64,000 nucleotides of DNA from Methanobacterium spitsbergense (GCF_019931065.1 NZ_JAIOUQ010000003.1:62001-126000), one strand, 5' to 3'; positions 19,670-30,110 are shown, counted from the stretch's first letter. The notes: generated by a model from the letters alone, not told the origin. A program made the numbers and translations.

Positions 19670-21676
19670 ATGTTCAAGCCCGCAAAAATGAAGAAGCTTA
19701 AGATAATTACTTTGGATAAGTACACTGATCCAGTTGTGAAATCACTTCACGAATCAGGTTTAGTACAGATCCATGATATATCTGAGCGAATACAACAAGA
19801 TGCAGAATGGAAACAAATTCTAAAACCTTCGCATGCAACCCCTTTTCTCGGTAAAATTTCCTCCCTTTTAATGAAAATAACTGGAACAGCAGACTTTTTA
19901 GATTCAGTTAGTAAAAAGGATGAAGGGATTTTAACAATGGCAAAAGGATTTATTAATCCTCCGTCAATTGAGAAGAAAGAAGTTGAACAAGTAGAAGTTG
20001 AAAAACTTTTATCAAATGCAAAAGACGTCCTTAACCAAGTTGAATCTAAAACCAAACCCCTGGAAGAAAAACTCAATGAACTTGAAACAAAACGTTTAAG
20101 ACTAACGAATGCCTGTAATGTTGCTGAAAATTTAATTAAATTTGATGTTAATATTGGTGACTTAGCAGGAACAAAATATGTATCTGTTATAGCAGGTAAA
20201 ATTGCTTTAGATTCCTATAAACAATTTAAAGATGGTATGAAAGATTTACCTGATGAAACTGTGGTTTTGGATAATGACAGTGAAGATAAAGAATATAAAA
20301 TACTATTGGTAGTTACCCTTAAACAAAATGGAGACAAAATTGCCAGTCTGTTAAGGAAGCTAGAATTTGAAAGATTTGAATTAACTGATATCTCTGGTAA
20401 ACCCAATGAGATTATTGTAAATTCTAAATCAGAAATAGAATCAATTGCAAAAGAAAAAGAATCAATTTTAGACAATTTAGCAGAAATATCTGCAGAATGG
20501 CATTCAGAATTATTGGTTTTAAAAGAAATGCTGGAAATTGAAAAACAACGCAGTGAAATATTCTCATCGTTTGGTGAAACTGAAAAAACAGTTATGTTTG
20601 AGGGATGGGTTACAAAGAAAAATCTTGAAAAAACCCTCAATATTATTGAAAGCAAAACAGATAGCCATTCTATAGTAGAGGTATCAGATCCTGATATTGA
20701 GAAGGACAAGATACCTGTACACTTGGATAATCCTCGGTTTGCCAAACCCTATGAACTGTTTGTTAATATGTATTCCCCTCCAGATTACAGGGAGTTTGAT
20801 CCAACAATTTTCATGGCAATTATATTCCCATTCTTCTTTGGTTTTTGTCTAACCGATGCAGGATATGGAATTGTTGATGCAATTATTGGTTTTGTTATTT
20901 ATAGGGGTCTGGGTAAAAACAGCAAATTAATGTCAAACATGGGTCTTATCTTAATTGCATGTGGTGTATGGGCATTCATACTAGGTATGGTTACCAATGG
21001 TTTCATTGGGAATTTCTTCCCTAAATGGATTACGGGTGTTCCTCTTCCAACAACTATAGCATCTTTAGATGCATTTGTTCATCCTGAAAATATACTCATA
21101 CTCGCATTAATTGTAGGTGTTATACACGTCAATATGGGCCTGATAATAGGAGCATACAACAACATAACCCGTGGAGATATAAGGGAAGCGCTTGGAGCGC
21201 AAATTGTTTGGTTGGTTCTTGAAGCAGGCATAGTAATACTTGCTGTACTTTATTTAAATACCGGTTCAATTACTAGCGGAGCCATTTTTGGTGGTCCTGT
21301 AATCTTACTAAGCCTTATAATGCTCATCTATTTCAATGGCGCATTTGGTCTAATGGATCTTACAGGATTCCTTGGAACTCTGTTGTCATACGCTAGGCTA
21401 TTGGCCCTGTGTCTTTCAACAGGAGGTATAGCCATGACAGTTAACATTTTAACAGGTCTATCAAGTGAAATGCTTCCAGTTATAGGAGTTGTACTGGCAC
21501 CAATTATATTCATTGGAGGACATATAGCCAATTGTGCATTCCAGAGTTTGGGTGCATTTATAAATTCATTACGTTTGCATTATGTTGAGTATTTTGCTCA
21601 GTTTTACATAGGTGGAAGTCAAAAGTTCAAGGCCTTCCGAACAAAAAGAACACATACGGAATTAGGAGGTAAATAA
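19670..21676 (+). CDS. ahaI: A-type ATP synthase subunit I (membrane stator, a subunit)
   Basis: Membrane stator that forms the proton or sodium half-channels against the K ring. 668 residues from the ATG. The N-terminal half (to about 370) is soluble and helical, with extended Glu/Lys coiled coils. The C-terminal half has about seven to eight membrane spans, including FGFCLTDAGYGIVDAIIGF, NMGLIIGAYNNI and the functional GFLGTLLSYARLLALCLSTGGIA span with its essential Arg, then FINSLRLHYVEYFAQFY. The ATG at 19670 follows GTGAG and was preferred; the GTG at 19661 would add three residues. Confidence 0.92.
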   Translation: MFKPAKMKKLKIITLDKYTDPVVKSLHESGLVQIHDISERIQQDAEWKQILKPSHATPFLGKISSLLMKITGTADFLDSVSKKDEGILTMAKGFINPPSIEKKEVEQVEVEKLLSNAKDVLNQVESKTKPLEEKLNELETKRLRLTNACNVAENLIKFDVNIGDLAGTKYVSVIAGKIALDSYKQFKDGMKDLPDETVVLDNDSEDKEYKILLVVTLKQNGDKIASLLRKLEFERFELTDISGKPNEIIVNSKSEIESIAKEKESILDNLAEISAEWHSELLVLKEMLEIEKQRSEIFSSFGETEKTVMFEGWVTKKNLEKTLNIIESKTDSHSIVEVSDPDIEKDKIPVHLDNPRFAKPYELFVNMYSPPDYREFDPTIFMAIIFPFFFGFCLTDAGYGIVDAIIGFVIYRGLGKNSKLMSNMGLILIACGVWAFILGMVTNGFIGNFFPKWITGVPLPTTIASLDAFVHPENILILALIVGVIHVNMGLIIGAYNNITRGDIREALGAQIVWLVLEAGIVILAVLYLNTGSITSGAIFGGPVILLSLIMLIYFNGAFGLMDLTGFLGTLLSYARLLALCLSTGGIAMTVNILTGLSSEMLPVIGVVLAPIIFIGGHIANCAFQSLGAFINSLRLHYVEYFAQFYIGGSQKFKAFRTKRTHTELGGK

Positions 21677-21677
21677 C

Positions 21678-22166
21678 ATGGTAGAAATTGTATTAGGAAC
21701 AGCATTAGCAGCAATCGGTGCAGGTATAGCGATCGGTATGGCGGGATTAGGATCAGGTATAGGACAAGGAATTGCAGCAGCAGGAAGTGTAGGTGCAGTA
21801 GCAGAAGACCCTGACATGTTTGCAAGAGGTATCATTTTCACGGCTCTGCCAGAAACACAAGCTATTTATGGTTTTTTAATTGCCATTTTGCTTCTGGTTT
21901 TCTCAGGAATTATGGGGACAGGAAGCTCTTTATCAGTTGCATCGGGATTAATAGCTATAGGTGCAGGATCTTCAATTGGATTTGCAGGTTTAGGTTCAGG
22001 TATGGGTCAAGGTATAACAGCATCATCTGCTGTTGGTGCAGTTGTTGAAGAACCAGATATGTTTGCAAGAGGTATTATATTTACAGCTCTGCCAGAGACA
22101 CAGGCTATATACGGTTTCCTTATTGCTATATTGCTTATGGTGTTCGGTGGAATTCTTGGAGGATAA
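21678..22166 (+). CDS. ahaK: A-type ATP synthase proteolipid subunit K (duplicated c subunit)
   Basis: Rotor-ring proteolipid, 162 residues, built of two tandem hairpins of about 80 residues with four membrane helices. Each copy has the GLGSGIGQG or GLGSGMGQG turn and the same LPETQAIYGF span; the ion-carrying glutamates are Glu59 and Glu140, so both hairpins keep a functional carboxylate. In each copy the Gln next to Glu and preceding residues could also fit sodium coordination, but ion choice cannot be decided here. A GGAGGT site lies at the end of ahaI, one base before the start. Confidence 0.95.
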   Translation: MVEIVLGTALAAIGAGIAIGMAGLGSGIGQGIAAAGSVGAVAEDPDMFARGIIFTALPETQAIYGFLIAILLLVFSGIMGTGSSLSVASGLIAIGAGSSIGFAGLGSGMGQGITASSAVGAVVEEPDMFARGIIFTALPETQAIYGFLIAILLMVFGGILGG

Positions 22167-22169
22167 GAC

Positions 22170-22793
22170 ATGAGTTCCGGGACAGAAAAAATAGTCTCAA
22201 GTATAATGTCAGATGCTCAATTCAAAGCTGATTCTATTTTAGAAAAAGCTGAGAAGGAAAGCACCTCCATTTTAGGAGAAGGCGAAAAGATAGCTATTAT
22301 TGAAAAGGAAAAGATCTTAGAAGACGGTAAAAAACAGTCCACAATGAGATATCAACAGATAATCTCAGAAGCTAAGATGAACTCTCGAAGGATGGAACTT
22401 GAGGCAAGGGAAGAAATAATAGAAAAATCCTTTAAAAAAGCTGAAGAAAAACTTGCAGAAATTGCATCTTCAACTTCTGAAGAATATAAAGTATCTCTTA
22501 AAAATATTATAACAGAAGCTGCATTGGAAATAGGAGGGGGCGATCTTATCATACTTCTCAAACAGGAAGATGTGGCTAAAATAAAAGATTCTATATCCTC
22601 AATGGAAAATGAAGTTAAAGAAAAAACAGGTACCGAAACTAAATTAGAGATAGGCGATAATATCAATACCATTGGTGGGGCTATTGTAAAAACCATAAAT
22701 GGAGATATAGAAGTTAACAATACAATCGAAGCAAGGATGCTTAGATTTAAAAAATCTCTGAGATCAGAAGTTGCACATGTACTTTTCAAATAA
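22170..22793 (+). CDS. ahaE: A-type ATP synthase subunit E
   Basis: Peripheral stalk subunit, 207 residues. A long N-terminal helix rich in Glu/Lys/Ala (about 1-100) forms the coiled coil with subunit H. A globular C-terminal domain (EYKVSLKNIITEAALEIGGGDLIILL...GGAIVKTINGDIEVNNTIEARM) caps the catalytic head. Three bases separate it from ahaK. Length and domain order are normal for the family. Confidence 0.92.
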   Translation: MSSGTEKIVSSIMSDAQFKADSILEKAEKESTSILGEGEKIAIIEKEKILEDGKKQSTMRYQQIISEAKMNSRRMELEAREEIIEKSFKKAEEKLAEIASSTSEEYKVSLKNIITEAALEIGGGDLIILLKQEDVAKIKDSISSMENEVKEKTGTETKLEIGDNINTIGGAIVKTINGDIEVNNTIEARMLRFKKSLRSEVAHVLFK

Positions 22794-22806
22794 TAGGGGG
22801 ATTTAA

Positions 22807-23964
22807 ATGGTAGAAGATATTGCTACATTAGTTACTTCATTTGGATTTCCCTCGGTTGAAGCTTTTATAGGTGCAATGTTCTTAATATTAGCAGTTGTAG
22901 CAGTAATAGTGGTTGTATCAACTATAAAACCTGTTCTGAGCATGTTTCCATACACTTATCCTAATGCTAGGGTTAGGGCAAGAACTGGAAGGCTTTTCAC
23001 TGAAAAAGAGTTTTCAGAGATTGTAGAATCCCAGAACATTGAAGAGGTCAAAAATTACCTCCGAAATGTACCTGATTATGCAAAGTATGTTGATCTGTAC
23101 CCTTTGGAAAAAGCACTGGATACTCAACTTGCAGAAACATACGATCTAATAGCAAGGATTACACCAGATAATAGTAAGGAAGTATTCCAGTTTTTACTTA
23201 AAAAATGGGATATTAGAAATATTAAAAGTATCATAATTGCTAAAGAAGCAGGTCTAAGCTCAGAAGAAACTTTAAATCTTATTGTACCATTCGGTGCACT
23301 TACTGATAAATTAGACAGCCTTATTGAGGCACATAGTGTTTCAGAGGTACTAAATGCACTTGAAGGAACCGAATATCCACAGATATTAGAGGATGCAATT
23401 CCTATTTATAATGAAACAGGTTTATTATTACCTTTAGAAGCATCTTTAGACAAATATTTACTTGAAAATCTTTTAAGAGCATCAGCAACTCCCGAAGATG
23501 ACAATACAAGTTTACTACATAATTATGTAGGCACAATGGTAGATGTTGCAAACATCAAAATTATAATCCGGGCCAAAGCAGACAATCTGAAATACGATGA
23601 TATTGATTCTTACATGATATCTGACGGTTATCAAATCAGGGAATGGAAGTTAAAGGAACTTATGGAAGCTGAGGACATATCTGGTGTTGTAAGTGGCTTG
23701 GAAGGTACAGATTATGCACCTATGCTTTCAGATGCTATGACAGATTATAATAATACACATTCTATGGCTAGTTTTGAAAATGCACTTGATAGTCATATTG
23801 CTAAAACAGCAAAAACCATATCATTGAAAAATCAGTTTGGAATTGGACCTATGATAGGATTTTTAAGTAGAAAAGAAAACGAAGTCAAAAACTTAAAGAT
23901 CATAGCTAGAGGCAAAAGAGAAGAAGGATTCTCCGCTTCAATGATTAAGGAGATGTTGATATGA
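22807..23964 (+). CDS. ahaC: A-type ATP synthase subunit C
   Basis: Central-stalk socket subunit linking the K ring to the D/F shaft (homologue of eukaryotic V-ATPase d), 385 residues. Three repeated helical modules are recognisable through recurring NIKSIIIAKEAG, NIKIIIRAKAD and NLKIIARGKREEG motifs. The N-terminus carries a hydrophobic segment (FIGAMFLILAVVAVIVVVS) that could anchor it to the membrane, an extension also seen in related methanogens. It overlaps ahaF by four bases. Confidence 0.9.
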   Translation: MVEDIATLVTSFGFPSVEAFIGAMFLILAVVAVIVVVSTIKPVLSMFPYTYPNARVRARTGRLFTEKEFSEIVESQNIEEVKNYLRNVPDYAKYVDLYPLEKALDTQLAETYDLIARITPDNSKEVFQFLLKKWDIRNIKSIIIAKEAGLSSEETLNLIVPFGALTDKLDSLIEAHSVSEVLNALEGTEYPQILEDAIPIYNETGLLLPLEASLDKYLLENLLRASATPEDDNTSLLHNYVGTMVDVANIKIIIRAKADNLKYDDIDSYMISDGYQIREWKLKELMEAEDISGVVSGLEGTDYAPMLSDAMTDYNNTHSMASFENALDSHIAKTAKTISLKNQFGIGPMIGFLSRKENEVKNLKIIARGKREEGFSASMIKEMLI

Positions 23965-24281
23965 AATCAAATATAGCTGTGATGGCTGATGAAGATACTG
24001 TCACAGGTTTTATGCTCGGAGGTATAAAAGAAGGATACCCTGTTAAAGATATAGAAACAGCTGGAGAAATTCTTGAAGACCTAGTTAAAAAAGATTTTTC
24101 AGTAATAATAACAACTGAGAAAATAGGTGACAAATTTAGAGAAACTATAGATAAATTAACAAGTGAACGCGCACTGCCTATGATAATTGAAATACCAGAC
24201 AAAACAGGCTCGATTGAAAGGGAATCTGATCCTATGAGAGAGCTTATAAGAAGAGTAATTGGGGTTGAGATGGTAAAATGA
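23961..24281 (+). CDS. ahaF: A-type ATP synthase subunit F
   Basis: Small Rossmann-like regulatory subunit on the central shaft, 106 residues. Typical start [18 protein letters not shown], middle [17 protein letters not shown] and end [18 protein letters not shown] overlaps join it to ahaC upstream and ahaA downstream, so the three are translationally coupled. Confidence 0.93.
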   Translation: MKSNIAVMADEDTVTGFMLGGIKEGYPVKDIETAGEILEDLVKKDFSVIITTEKIGDKFRETIDKLTSERALPMIIEIPDKTGSIERESDPMRELIRRVIGVEMVK

Positions 24282-26029
24282 ATACTGGAAATATAATAAA
24301 AATAGCAGGCCCTGTTATTGTCGGAAACGGCATGAAAGGAACCCAAATGCATGAAATGGTTAAAGTCGGGAACGATAAGCTCATTGGAGAAATAATTGAA
24401 CTCGAAGGTGACACAGCAACCATACAAGTTTATGAAGAAACAGCAGGTATGAAACCTGGTGAACCAATTGAAAGTACAGGAGGACCATTATCAGTTGAAC
24501 TGGGCCCAGGCATAATTGGATCAATATTCGATGGAATTCAGAGACCACTTGAAAAGATCAAAGTATTGACAGGAGATTATCTACAGAGAGGAGTAAGTGT
24601 TCCATCATTGAACAAAGAAACAAAATGGATGTTCAAACCAACTATAACAGCTGGAACCGAAGTTAAAGGTGGAGATGTTATAGGAGAAGTCCAGGAAACA
24701 TCTGCGATTCTCCAGAAAATAATGATACCTCCAAAAGTGGAAGGTAAACTCATAAGCATTGTGCCTGAAGGACAGTATACTGTTGAAGAAGAAATAGCAG
24801 AAGTTGAAACTTCATCAGGTATTGTAAAAGTACCAATGATGCAAAAATGGCCAGTAAGAGTTGGAAGACCATACAAAGCAAAATTAGACCCAGATATTCC
24901 GCTCGTAACTGGACAAAGAGCACAAGACACTTTTTTCCCTGTTGCTAAGGGTGGAACATCAGCTATGCCTGGACCATTTGGATCAGGAAAAACTGTTACA
25001 CAGCAGCAGCTTGCAAAATGGGCAGATGCAGATATTATTGTTTATGTAGGTTGTGGAGAACGTGGTAATGAAATGACAGAGGTTCTAAAAGAGTTTCCAG
25101 AACTTGAAGACCCAAAAACAGGTAAACCACTTATGGACAGAACAGTCCTTATAGCAAACACATCTAACATGCCCGTGGCTGCAAGGGAAGCTTGTGTTTA
25201 TACTGGTATAACCATAGCAGAGTATTTCCGTGATATGGGATATGATGTAGCACTTATGGCTGATTCAACCTCAAGATGGGCTGAAGCAATGAGGGAGATC
25301 TCAGGAAGACTTGAAGAAATGCCAGGTGAAGAAGGATACCCTGCATATTTAGCATCAAGACTTGCACAGTTCTATGAACGGGCCGGAAGGATAACTACAG
25401 TAGGTACAGAAGATAAAACTTCTTCAGTAACAGTTGTTGGTGCAGTATCACCGCCTGGTGGTGACCTTTCAGAACCAGTTACACAGAATACACTACGTAT
25501 ATCCAAAGTGTTCTGGGCTCTAGATGCATCACTTGCAGATAAACGTCACTTCCCATCAATAGATTGGCTCCAAAGCTACTCATTATATGTGGACAGTGTA
25601 GAAGACTGGTGGAATACCAATACAGGATCAGACTGGAGAGAAACAAGGGACAAAGCAATGGCTCTTCTCCAAAAAGAATCTGAACTACAGGAGATTGTAC
25701 AACTTGTTGGTCCAGATGCACTTCCAGATCGTGAGAGAATTACTCTTGAAACAACCAGAATGATAAGAGAAGATTTCCTTCAACAAAATGCTTATCATGA
25801 AGTAGATACATACTGCCCTCCTAAAAAGCAGTATGAAATGCTTAAAACCATAATAATGTTCCATATGAACGCGGAAGCAGCATTAGATCGTGGAGCAGCA
25901 TCCGCAGACATTATTACCATCCCTGTAAAGGATGAGATTGGTAGGATGAAATATCTGCCTGAATCTGAATTTTTTGTGAAGGTGAAGGAAATTCAGGATA
26001 ATGTAGTTAAACAATGCAGTGAGGTATGA
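24278..26029 (+). CDS. ahaA: A-type ATP synthase catalytic subunit A
   Basis: Catalytic subunit that makes or hydrolyses ATP, 583 residues. The P-loop GPFGSGKTV lies at about 232-240. The A-type non-homologous insertion precedes it (about residues 110-200). [11 protein letters not shown] supplies the catalytic glutamate region, [19 protein letters not shown] is the Walker B/arginine region and [17 protein letters not shown] is the subunit A signature. Start and stop overlap the neighbouring genes. Confidence 0.96.
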   Translation: MNTGNIIKIAGPVIVGNGMKGTQMHEMVKVGNDKLIGEIIELEGDTATIQVYEETAGMKPGEPIESTGGPLSVELGPGIIGSIFDGIQRPLEKIKVLTGDYLQRGVSVPSLNKETKWMFKPTITAGTEVKGGDVIGEVQETSAILQKIMIPPKVEGKLISIVPEGQYTVEEEIAEVETSSGIVKVPMMQKWPVRVGRPYKAKLDPDIPLVTGQRAQDTFFPVAKGGTSAMPGPFGSGKTVTQQQLAKWADADIIVYVGCGERGNEMTEVLKEFPELEDPKTGKPLMDRTVLIANTSNMPVAAREACVYTGITIAEYFRDMGYDVALMADSTSRWAEAMREISGRLEEMPGEEGYPAYLASRLAQFYERAGRITTVGTEDKTSSVTVVGAVSPPGGDLSEPVTQNTLRISKVFWALDASLADKRHFPSIDWLQSYSLYVDSVEDWWNTNTGSDWRETRDKAMALLQKESELQEIVQLVGPDALPDRERITLETTRMIREDFLQQNAYHEVDTYCPPKKQYEMLKTIIMFHMNAEAALDRGAASADIITIPVKDEIGRMKYLPESEFFVKVKEIQDNVVKQCSEV

Positions 26030-26031
26030 AG

Positions 26032-27423
26032 ATGAAGATAGATATCAAAACAAGGGAATATACAACTGTTTCCGAAGTTTCCGGTCCTCTAATGATTGTT
26101 GAAGGTGTCGAAGGTGTGGCATACAACGAAATCGTTGAGATCGAAACACCTGCAGGTGATAAAAGGAGAGGGCAGGTTCTTGAAGTCCGAGGAGACCTTG
26201 CTGTTGTGCAAGTTTTTGAAGGAACTAGCGACCTCAATACATCAACAACCAAAGTCAGGTTTACAGGAGAAACAGCAAAACTCGGTGTTTCACCAGATAT
26301 GTTAGGAAGGGTGTTCAATGGAACTGGTCAACCTATCGATGGTGGTCCAGAAATCATTCCAGATAAAGAGCTTGATATTAGTGGTAACCCAATGAACCCT
26401 TCAGCAAGGGAATTCCCCGCTGAGTTCATTGAGACAGGTATATCGACTATAGACGGTATGAACACACTGGTACGAGGTCAGAAACTACCTATATTTTCAG
26501 GTTCTGGTCTTCCACACAACGAACTTGCTGCACAGATTGCAAGACAGGCCAAGGTTATAGGTGAAGAAACAGAATTTGCAGTTGTATTTGCTGCAATGGG
26601 AATTACTCACGAGGAAGCAAACTATTTCATGAGAGATTTCGAAAGAACAGGAGCTCTTGAAAGAGTTACAGTTTTCATGAATCTTGCAGACGACCCAGCT
26701 ATAGAAAGGATCATCACTCCCAAAATGGCTCTTACTACTGCAGAGTACTTTGCATTTGAACTCAATATGCACGTGCTTGTTATACTTACTGACCTTACCA
26801 ACTACTGTGAAGCTCTTCGTGAGATATCAGCAGCAAGGGATGAAGTTCCTGGAAGAAGAGGATATCCCGGTTACATGTACACCGATTTAGCTACCATGTA
26901 TGAACGTGCAGGAAGAATTGTAGGCAAAGAAGGTTCAATCACACAAATGCCTATATTAGTTATGCCCCAAGATGATATAACCCACCCAATTCCAGATCTA
27001 ACCGGTTACATTACAGAAGGACAGATTGTGCTAAGCAGAGATCTGCACAGGAAAGGTATATACCCTCCTGTAGATGTTCTACCATCACTTTCAAGATTGA
27101 TGAGTGGTGGAATTGGTGAAGGTCAAACAAGAGAAGATCACAGTGGTGTTTCAGACCAACTATACTCAGCATATGCTGAAGGAAGAGATCTGAGAGATCT
27201 GATGGCAGTTGTGGGTGAAGAAGCACTTACAGAACGTGACAGGAAATTCCTGAGTTTTGCAGATGAATTTGAAAAACAGTTTATAACTCAGACAAAGGAT
27301 GAGGACAGATCTATTGAAGAAACACTCAACCTAGGTTGGGAATTATTAAGCCTTTTACCAGAAGCAGAACTGAAACGTGTAAGGGCAGAACACATCCCAA
27401 AATATCATCCAGCATACAAATAA
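26032..27423 (+). CDS. ahaB: A-type ATP synthase regulatory subunit B
   Basis: Non-catalytic nucleotide-binding subunit alternating with A in the head, 463 residues. As usual for B, the classic P-loop is degraded ([17 protein letters not shown]), while [34 protein letters not shown] and the C-terminal helical domain are conserved. The first ATG (26026) overlaps the ahaA stop; the ATG at 26032 has GAGGT at better spacing and was chosen. Confidence 0.95.
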   Translation: MKIDIKTREYTTVSEVSGPLMIVEGVEGVAYNEIVEIETPAGDKRRGQVLEVRGDLAVVQVFEGTSDLNTSTTKVRFTGETAKLGVSPDMLGRVFNGTGQPIDGGPEIIPDKELDISGNPMNPSAREFPAEFIETGISTIDGMNTLVRGQKLPIFSGSGLPHNELAAQIARQAKVIGEETEFAVVFAAMGITHEEANYFMRDFERTGALERVTVFMNLADDPAIERIITPKMALTTAEYFAFELNMHVLVILTDLTNYCEALREISAARDEVPGRRGYPGYMYTDLATMYERAGRIVGKEGSITQMPILVMPQDDITHPIPDLTGYITEGQIVLSRDLHRKGIYPPVDVLPSLSRLMSGGIGEGQTREDHSGVSDQLYSAYAEGRDLRDLMAVVGEEALTERDRKFLSFADEFEKQFITQTKDEDRSIEETLNLGWELLSLLPEAELKRVRAEHIPKYHPAYK

Positions 27424-27480
27424 ACCCCCTTAAAATCTATTTAAATTTTTAAAATTTTTTAAGAGGACAAGAGGGATAAA

Positions 27481-28122
27481 ATGGCACAGGAAATGATAGA
27501 AGGAATCAATCCAACAAGGATGGAACTTCTAAAACTTAAAGATAGGGAAAAACTTGCAGTAAAGGGTCACAGCCTCCTTAAAGAGAAGAGAAATGCCCTT
27601 ATCATGGAGTTTTTCAACATACTTGAGCGTGTTAAGGGTTCAAGGGAAGATGTTGAAAAAACACTCAAACAAGCCTATAAAGATCTTACAGCTGCACAGA
27701 TTGTGATGGGCGATTTAGCAGTCAAAAAGTCAGCTATGTCTGTTAAAGAATCTGTTGAGGTAGATATTGACTCCAGAAGTATAATGGGTGTTGTTGTGCC
27801 GGTGATCGATTCAGATATCCGCCAACGAACAATGGTTGAAAGGGGATATGGATTCCTTGACACTTCTGTTAAACTTGATGAAGCCGCAAGTAAGTTTGAA
27901 GAATCTATTAAACTCATAATAGAGCTTGGAGAAATAGAAAAAACTATAAAACTCCTTGCAGGCGAGATCGAATCAACTAAAAGAAGGGTTAATGCACTGG
28001 AACATATCATCATACCAAAACTTGAAAATACTGTTAAGTATATCGAGATGAGGCTTGAAGAAATGGAAAGGGAAAACTTTGTAAGGTTGAAGATGATCAA
28101 AAAAACCATGGAGATGGAATAA
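27481..28122 (+). CDS. ahaD: A-type ATP synthase subunit D
   Basis: Central rotor shaft, 213 residues, essentially two long antiparallel helices: [21 protein letters not shown] opens the first and [21 protein letters not shown] lies in the second. The [12 protein letters not shown] turn between them is typical. A 57-base gap separates it from ahaB, and GAGG lies before the ATG. The following hypothetical gene starts immediately at its stop. Confidence 0.93.
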   Translation: MAQEMIEGINPTRMELLKLKDREKLAVKGHSLLKEKRNALIMEFFNILERVKGSREDVEKTLKQAYKDLTAAQIVMGDLAVKKSAMSVKESVEVDIDSRSIMGVVVPVIDSDIRQRTMVERGYGFLDTSVKLDEAASKFEESIKLIIELGEIEKTIKLLAGEIESTKRRVNALEHIIIPKLENTVKYIEMRLEEMERENFVRLKMIKKTMEME

Positions 28123-28506
28123 TTGGTTAGGATTATAACAAGATTAGATGCAGTTAAAAAGGAACTTGCAGAATCTAAATCAAAACATCTTGACTTCCAA
28201 ATAGGAACCATCTCAGGTAATCTTAGGGCAATAATTGCTGATGAAGATCTGATGTTCAAATCTGGAAATATAAAATCCATTAAAATCAAGAAAATCCCCA
28301 TACCTGCAAATTATTTGAGTTTCCTTAGTGGATACGGTTCAAATAGTTATGGACATGCAATTGCAGTTGATGAGGATGTTCCCCTACCTGTTAGCATGAA
28401 ACGTATGGCTGATCATGCAATGTTTGCAGCAGCAGAAACATGTAAAATAAAAAAGGATGATTTATTGGGTGTTTTGATACTATTACCTGTACATCTAACA
28501 CACTAA
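28123..28506 (+). CDS. Conserved hypothetical protein following the ATP synthase operon (possibly DUF22-like)
   Basis: A 127-residue soluble protein starting at a TTG that directly abuts the ahaD stop, with GGAGATGGA as ribosome site. There is a mixed alpha/beta pattern with no membrane span: IGTISGNLRAIIADEDLMFKSG, IKKIPIPANYLSFLSGYG and a C-terminal LLGVLILLPVHLTH. It may belong to the archaeal DUF22 group (one to three copies, function unknown), but this is from memory and weak. Its position suggests co-transcription with the ATP synthase and perhaps a role in assembly or regulation. Confidence 0.5.
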   Translation: MVRIITRLDAVKKELAESKSKHLDFQIGTISGNLRAIIADEDLMFKSGNIKSIKIKKIPIPANYLSFLSGYGSNSYGHAIAVDEDVPLPVSMKRMADHAMFAAAETCKIKKDDLLGVLILLPVHLTH

Positions 28507-28510
28507 TTGA

Positions 28511-28560
28511 ATCCTATTTTTTTCTATTTTTTTCTTTTCATGAGTTTATTTAAATTTTTT
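28511..28560 (+). terminator. T-rich terminator region of the ATP synthase operon
   Basis: After the last gene there are successive T tracts (TTTTTTTC, TTTTTTTC, then TTTTTTTT near 28553-28561), the usual archaeal intrinsic termination signal. No strong hairpin is needed or seen. Confidence 0.4.
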
Positions 28561-28622
28561 TTAAAAAGTAAAGATCAATAAAAATGATTTAACAAAAAAA
28601 ACCTTATATATCTGGAAAATTT

Positions 28623-29039
28623 TCAATTTCCAAATCTTGCCTTGATTGATTTGTTTAATGGCTCTCTCATAGAATTGAACTGTAATAATAGATCGTCTAT
28701 AATATATTTTATTTCTTTTAAATCATCAATATTTTTATTTGATTTGGATTCTAACTTTTTGAGTTCCTTTATCAATCTACTTTTTGATGAACCTCTTATT
28801 ATATTGGTAATACCATTTTTTTGGTTCATATCATATTTTTTTCTGAGAAAAGCCTTTCTTTTAATATAATCCGCCTCAGCAGTACGTATGTCCTTTACAA
28901 TACCTTCTTTAAGTTTTAGGAGAATGACTTCTCTCTCATTTATTTCAACAAGTAAACGTCTAGAATCCGCTATAGAAGATATTTCAGTATCTATATCTAT
29001 TATTTCTACAAGTAATTTGTGATAATCTTCAGCAAGCAT
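28623..29039 (-). CDS. Coiled-coil protein of unknown function
   Basis: A 138-residue, highly charged protein, predicted from its sequence to be mostly coiled coil: IDIDTEISSIADSRRLLVEI, KLKEGIVKDIRTAEADYIKR and a second helix around LIKELKKLESKSNKNIDDLKE. A short basic, glycine-containing turn (NIIRGSSKSR) separates the two helices, so it may fold as a hairpin. AGGAGTAATA precedes the ATG. The next upstream gene on the same strand (29103-29441) is also uncharacterised and only 63 bases away. No family recognised. Confidence 0.5.
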   Translation of the reverse strand: MLAEDYHKLLVEIIDIDTEISSIADSRRLLVEINEREVILLKLKEGIVKDIRTAEADYIKRKAFLRKKYDMNQKNGITNIIRGSSKSRLIKELKKLESKSNKNIDDLKEIKYIIDDLLLQFNSMREPLNKSIKARFGN

Positions 29040-29102
29040 TTATTACTCCTTTAAACTGTTCTTCATCTAATTTACAATATTATAAATGATGCCTATAAAA
29101 AT

Positions 29103-29441
29103 CTATCCATCCATTACCTTGATCCGAATCTGTAGCATACCATCTACTACATTACTCTTAGTTTCAATATCACTATTTTCCTTTTCCATTTCTTTTATTC
29201 TGAATAGAATATTGGTAAGGGATATGGTGTTAAAATTTCCTTTTTTGTTGTCTGGTTTTGACGAAATAAGAAGGATTTTAACTAGACCATTCTCTATAGT
29301 AACATTATAATTAATTGCGTTGATGTATATGGCATCAGAAATTCTAAGTAAAAGCTTTATATATTTTATTGGAAGGCCACTTTTACTTATAACATCTTTA
29401 ATCTTATCGTTTTCCCTACATTGTTCCACATTTATTTGCAT
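29103..29441 (-). CDS. Conserved hypothetical protein
   Basis: A 112-residue protein with an alpha/beta composition: an N-terminal helix pair (IKDVISKSGLPIKYIKLLLRISDA), strands NYNVTIENGLVKILLISS, a helix ISLTNILFRIKEMEKE and a final strand MLQIRIKVMDG. The SD site GGAGTG lies before the ATG. Probably co-transcribed with the downstream coiled-coil gene. No recognisable family or catalytic motif. Confidence 0.45.
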   Translation of the reverse strand: MQINVEQCRENDKIKDVISKSGLPIKYIKLLLRISDAIYINAINYNVTIENGLVKILLISSKPDNKKGNFNTISLTNILFRIKEMEKENSDIETKSNVVDGMLQIRIKVMDG

Positions 29442-29521
29442 TTTTACACTCCAAATATATTATATAAAATTAGATCATAAACTAAAATTAATATATAATC
29501 CCAATCAGATATAATTTACAA

Positions 29522-29926
29522 ATGAGACAGGATAACCGCGGAGATAGATTAGTAAAAAAACAGATATTAAGCCTCAACAAACATTTACCTCGCAAACGAA
29601 AGTTCCTTGATGAACTTCTCCTAGAGGAAAGACCACATGTTGTTGGAGGAGATAATAGCAGACATAGATTTAAAATGGATGAACTTAGAAGATTATCTGA
29701 AATTATCGAAGAATCAGAATACCATCTACTGAGATTACCAATATACATTGAGATTGATTCAAATGCTTCGGGTTCCAAAATATTTGGAAGACTCGAAAAC
29801 AAAGTTATATGCAATATACTTAAGATTAAAGACTGTAGTTCAGAGATATATTTGTACAGAAAAGACATCAAATTACTACGAAAAGAGCTTCCAACTACAA
29901 CACAGTACGTATTTCTAGTGAGGTAA
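29522..29926 (+). CDS. UPF0216 (DUF61) family protein
   Basis: A 134-residue archaeal protein of the UPF0216/DUF61 family: a helical, basic N-terminus (ILSLNKHLPRKRKFLDELLLEERPHVVGGD) and a C-terminal domain (LRLPIYIEIDSN...GRLENKVICNILKI). Function unknown. There is no Shine-Dalgarno sequence; a TATA-like AATTAATATATAATC near 29488-29502 sits about 25 bases before the ATG, so the mRNA is probably leaderless. Followed four bases later by a tiny membrane protein gene. Confidence 0.7.
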   Translation: MRQDNRGDRLVKKQILSLNKHLPRKRKFLDELLLEERPHVVGGDNSRHRFKMDELRRLSEIIEESEYHLLRLPIYIEIDSNASGSKIFGRLENKVICNILKIKDCSSEIYLYRKDIKLLRKELPTTTQYVFLVR

Positions 29927-29930
29927 AATA

Positions 29931-30089
29931 ATGACTCGAGACCCATTAAACGAATTATTTAAGGATATAAAAGATCCTGATAACCGTGCAAAGCTGTTCC
30001 TTCTATTTGCTGGGGCAATGATAATGTCAACCATTTTAATAGTGATTGGGACCATAATATTCATTCTTAGATTACTACATATATTTTGA
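29931..30089 (+). CDS. Small single-span membrane protein
   Basis: A 52-residue frame (MTRDPLNELFKDIKDPDNR, then about 25 hydrophobic residues ending RLLHIF). It has one membrane span with an N-terminal acidic cytoplasmic tail. GAGGTAAAATA precedes the ATG at good spacing, and it starts four bases after the UPF0216 stop, which argues for a real co-translated gene. Function unknown. Confidence 0.55.
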   Translation: MTRDPLNELFKDIKDPDNRAKLFLLFAGAMIMSTILIVIGTIIFILRLLHIF

Positions 30090-30110
30090 ACACATCTAAA
30101 AAATTGAAAT

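Noticed and set aside
20215..20745. 176-codon frame opposite the ahaI gene
   Set aside because: Shadow of the ATP synthase I subunit with low-complexity Ser-rich translation; no family resemblance.
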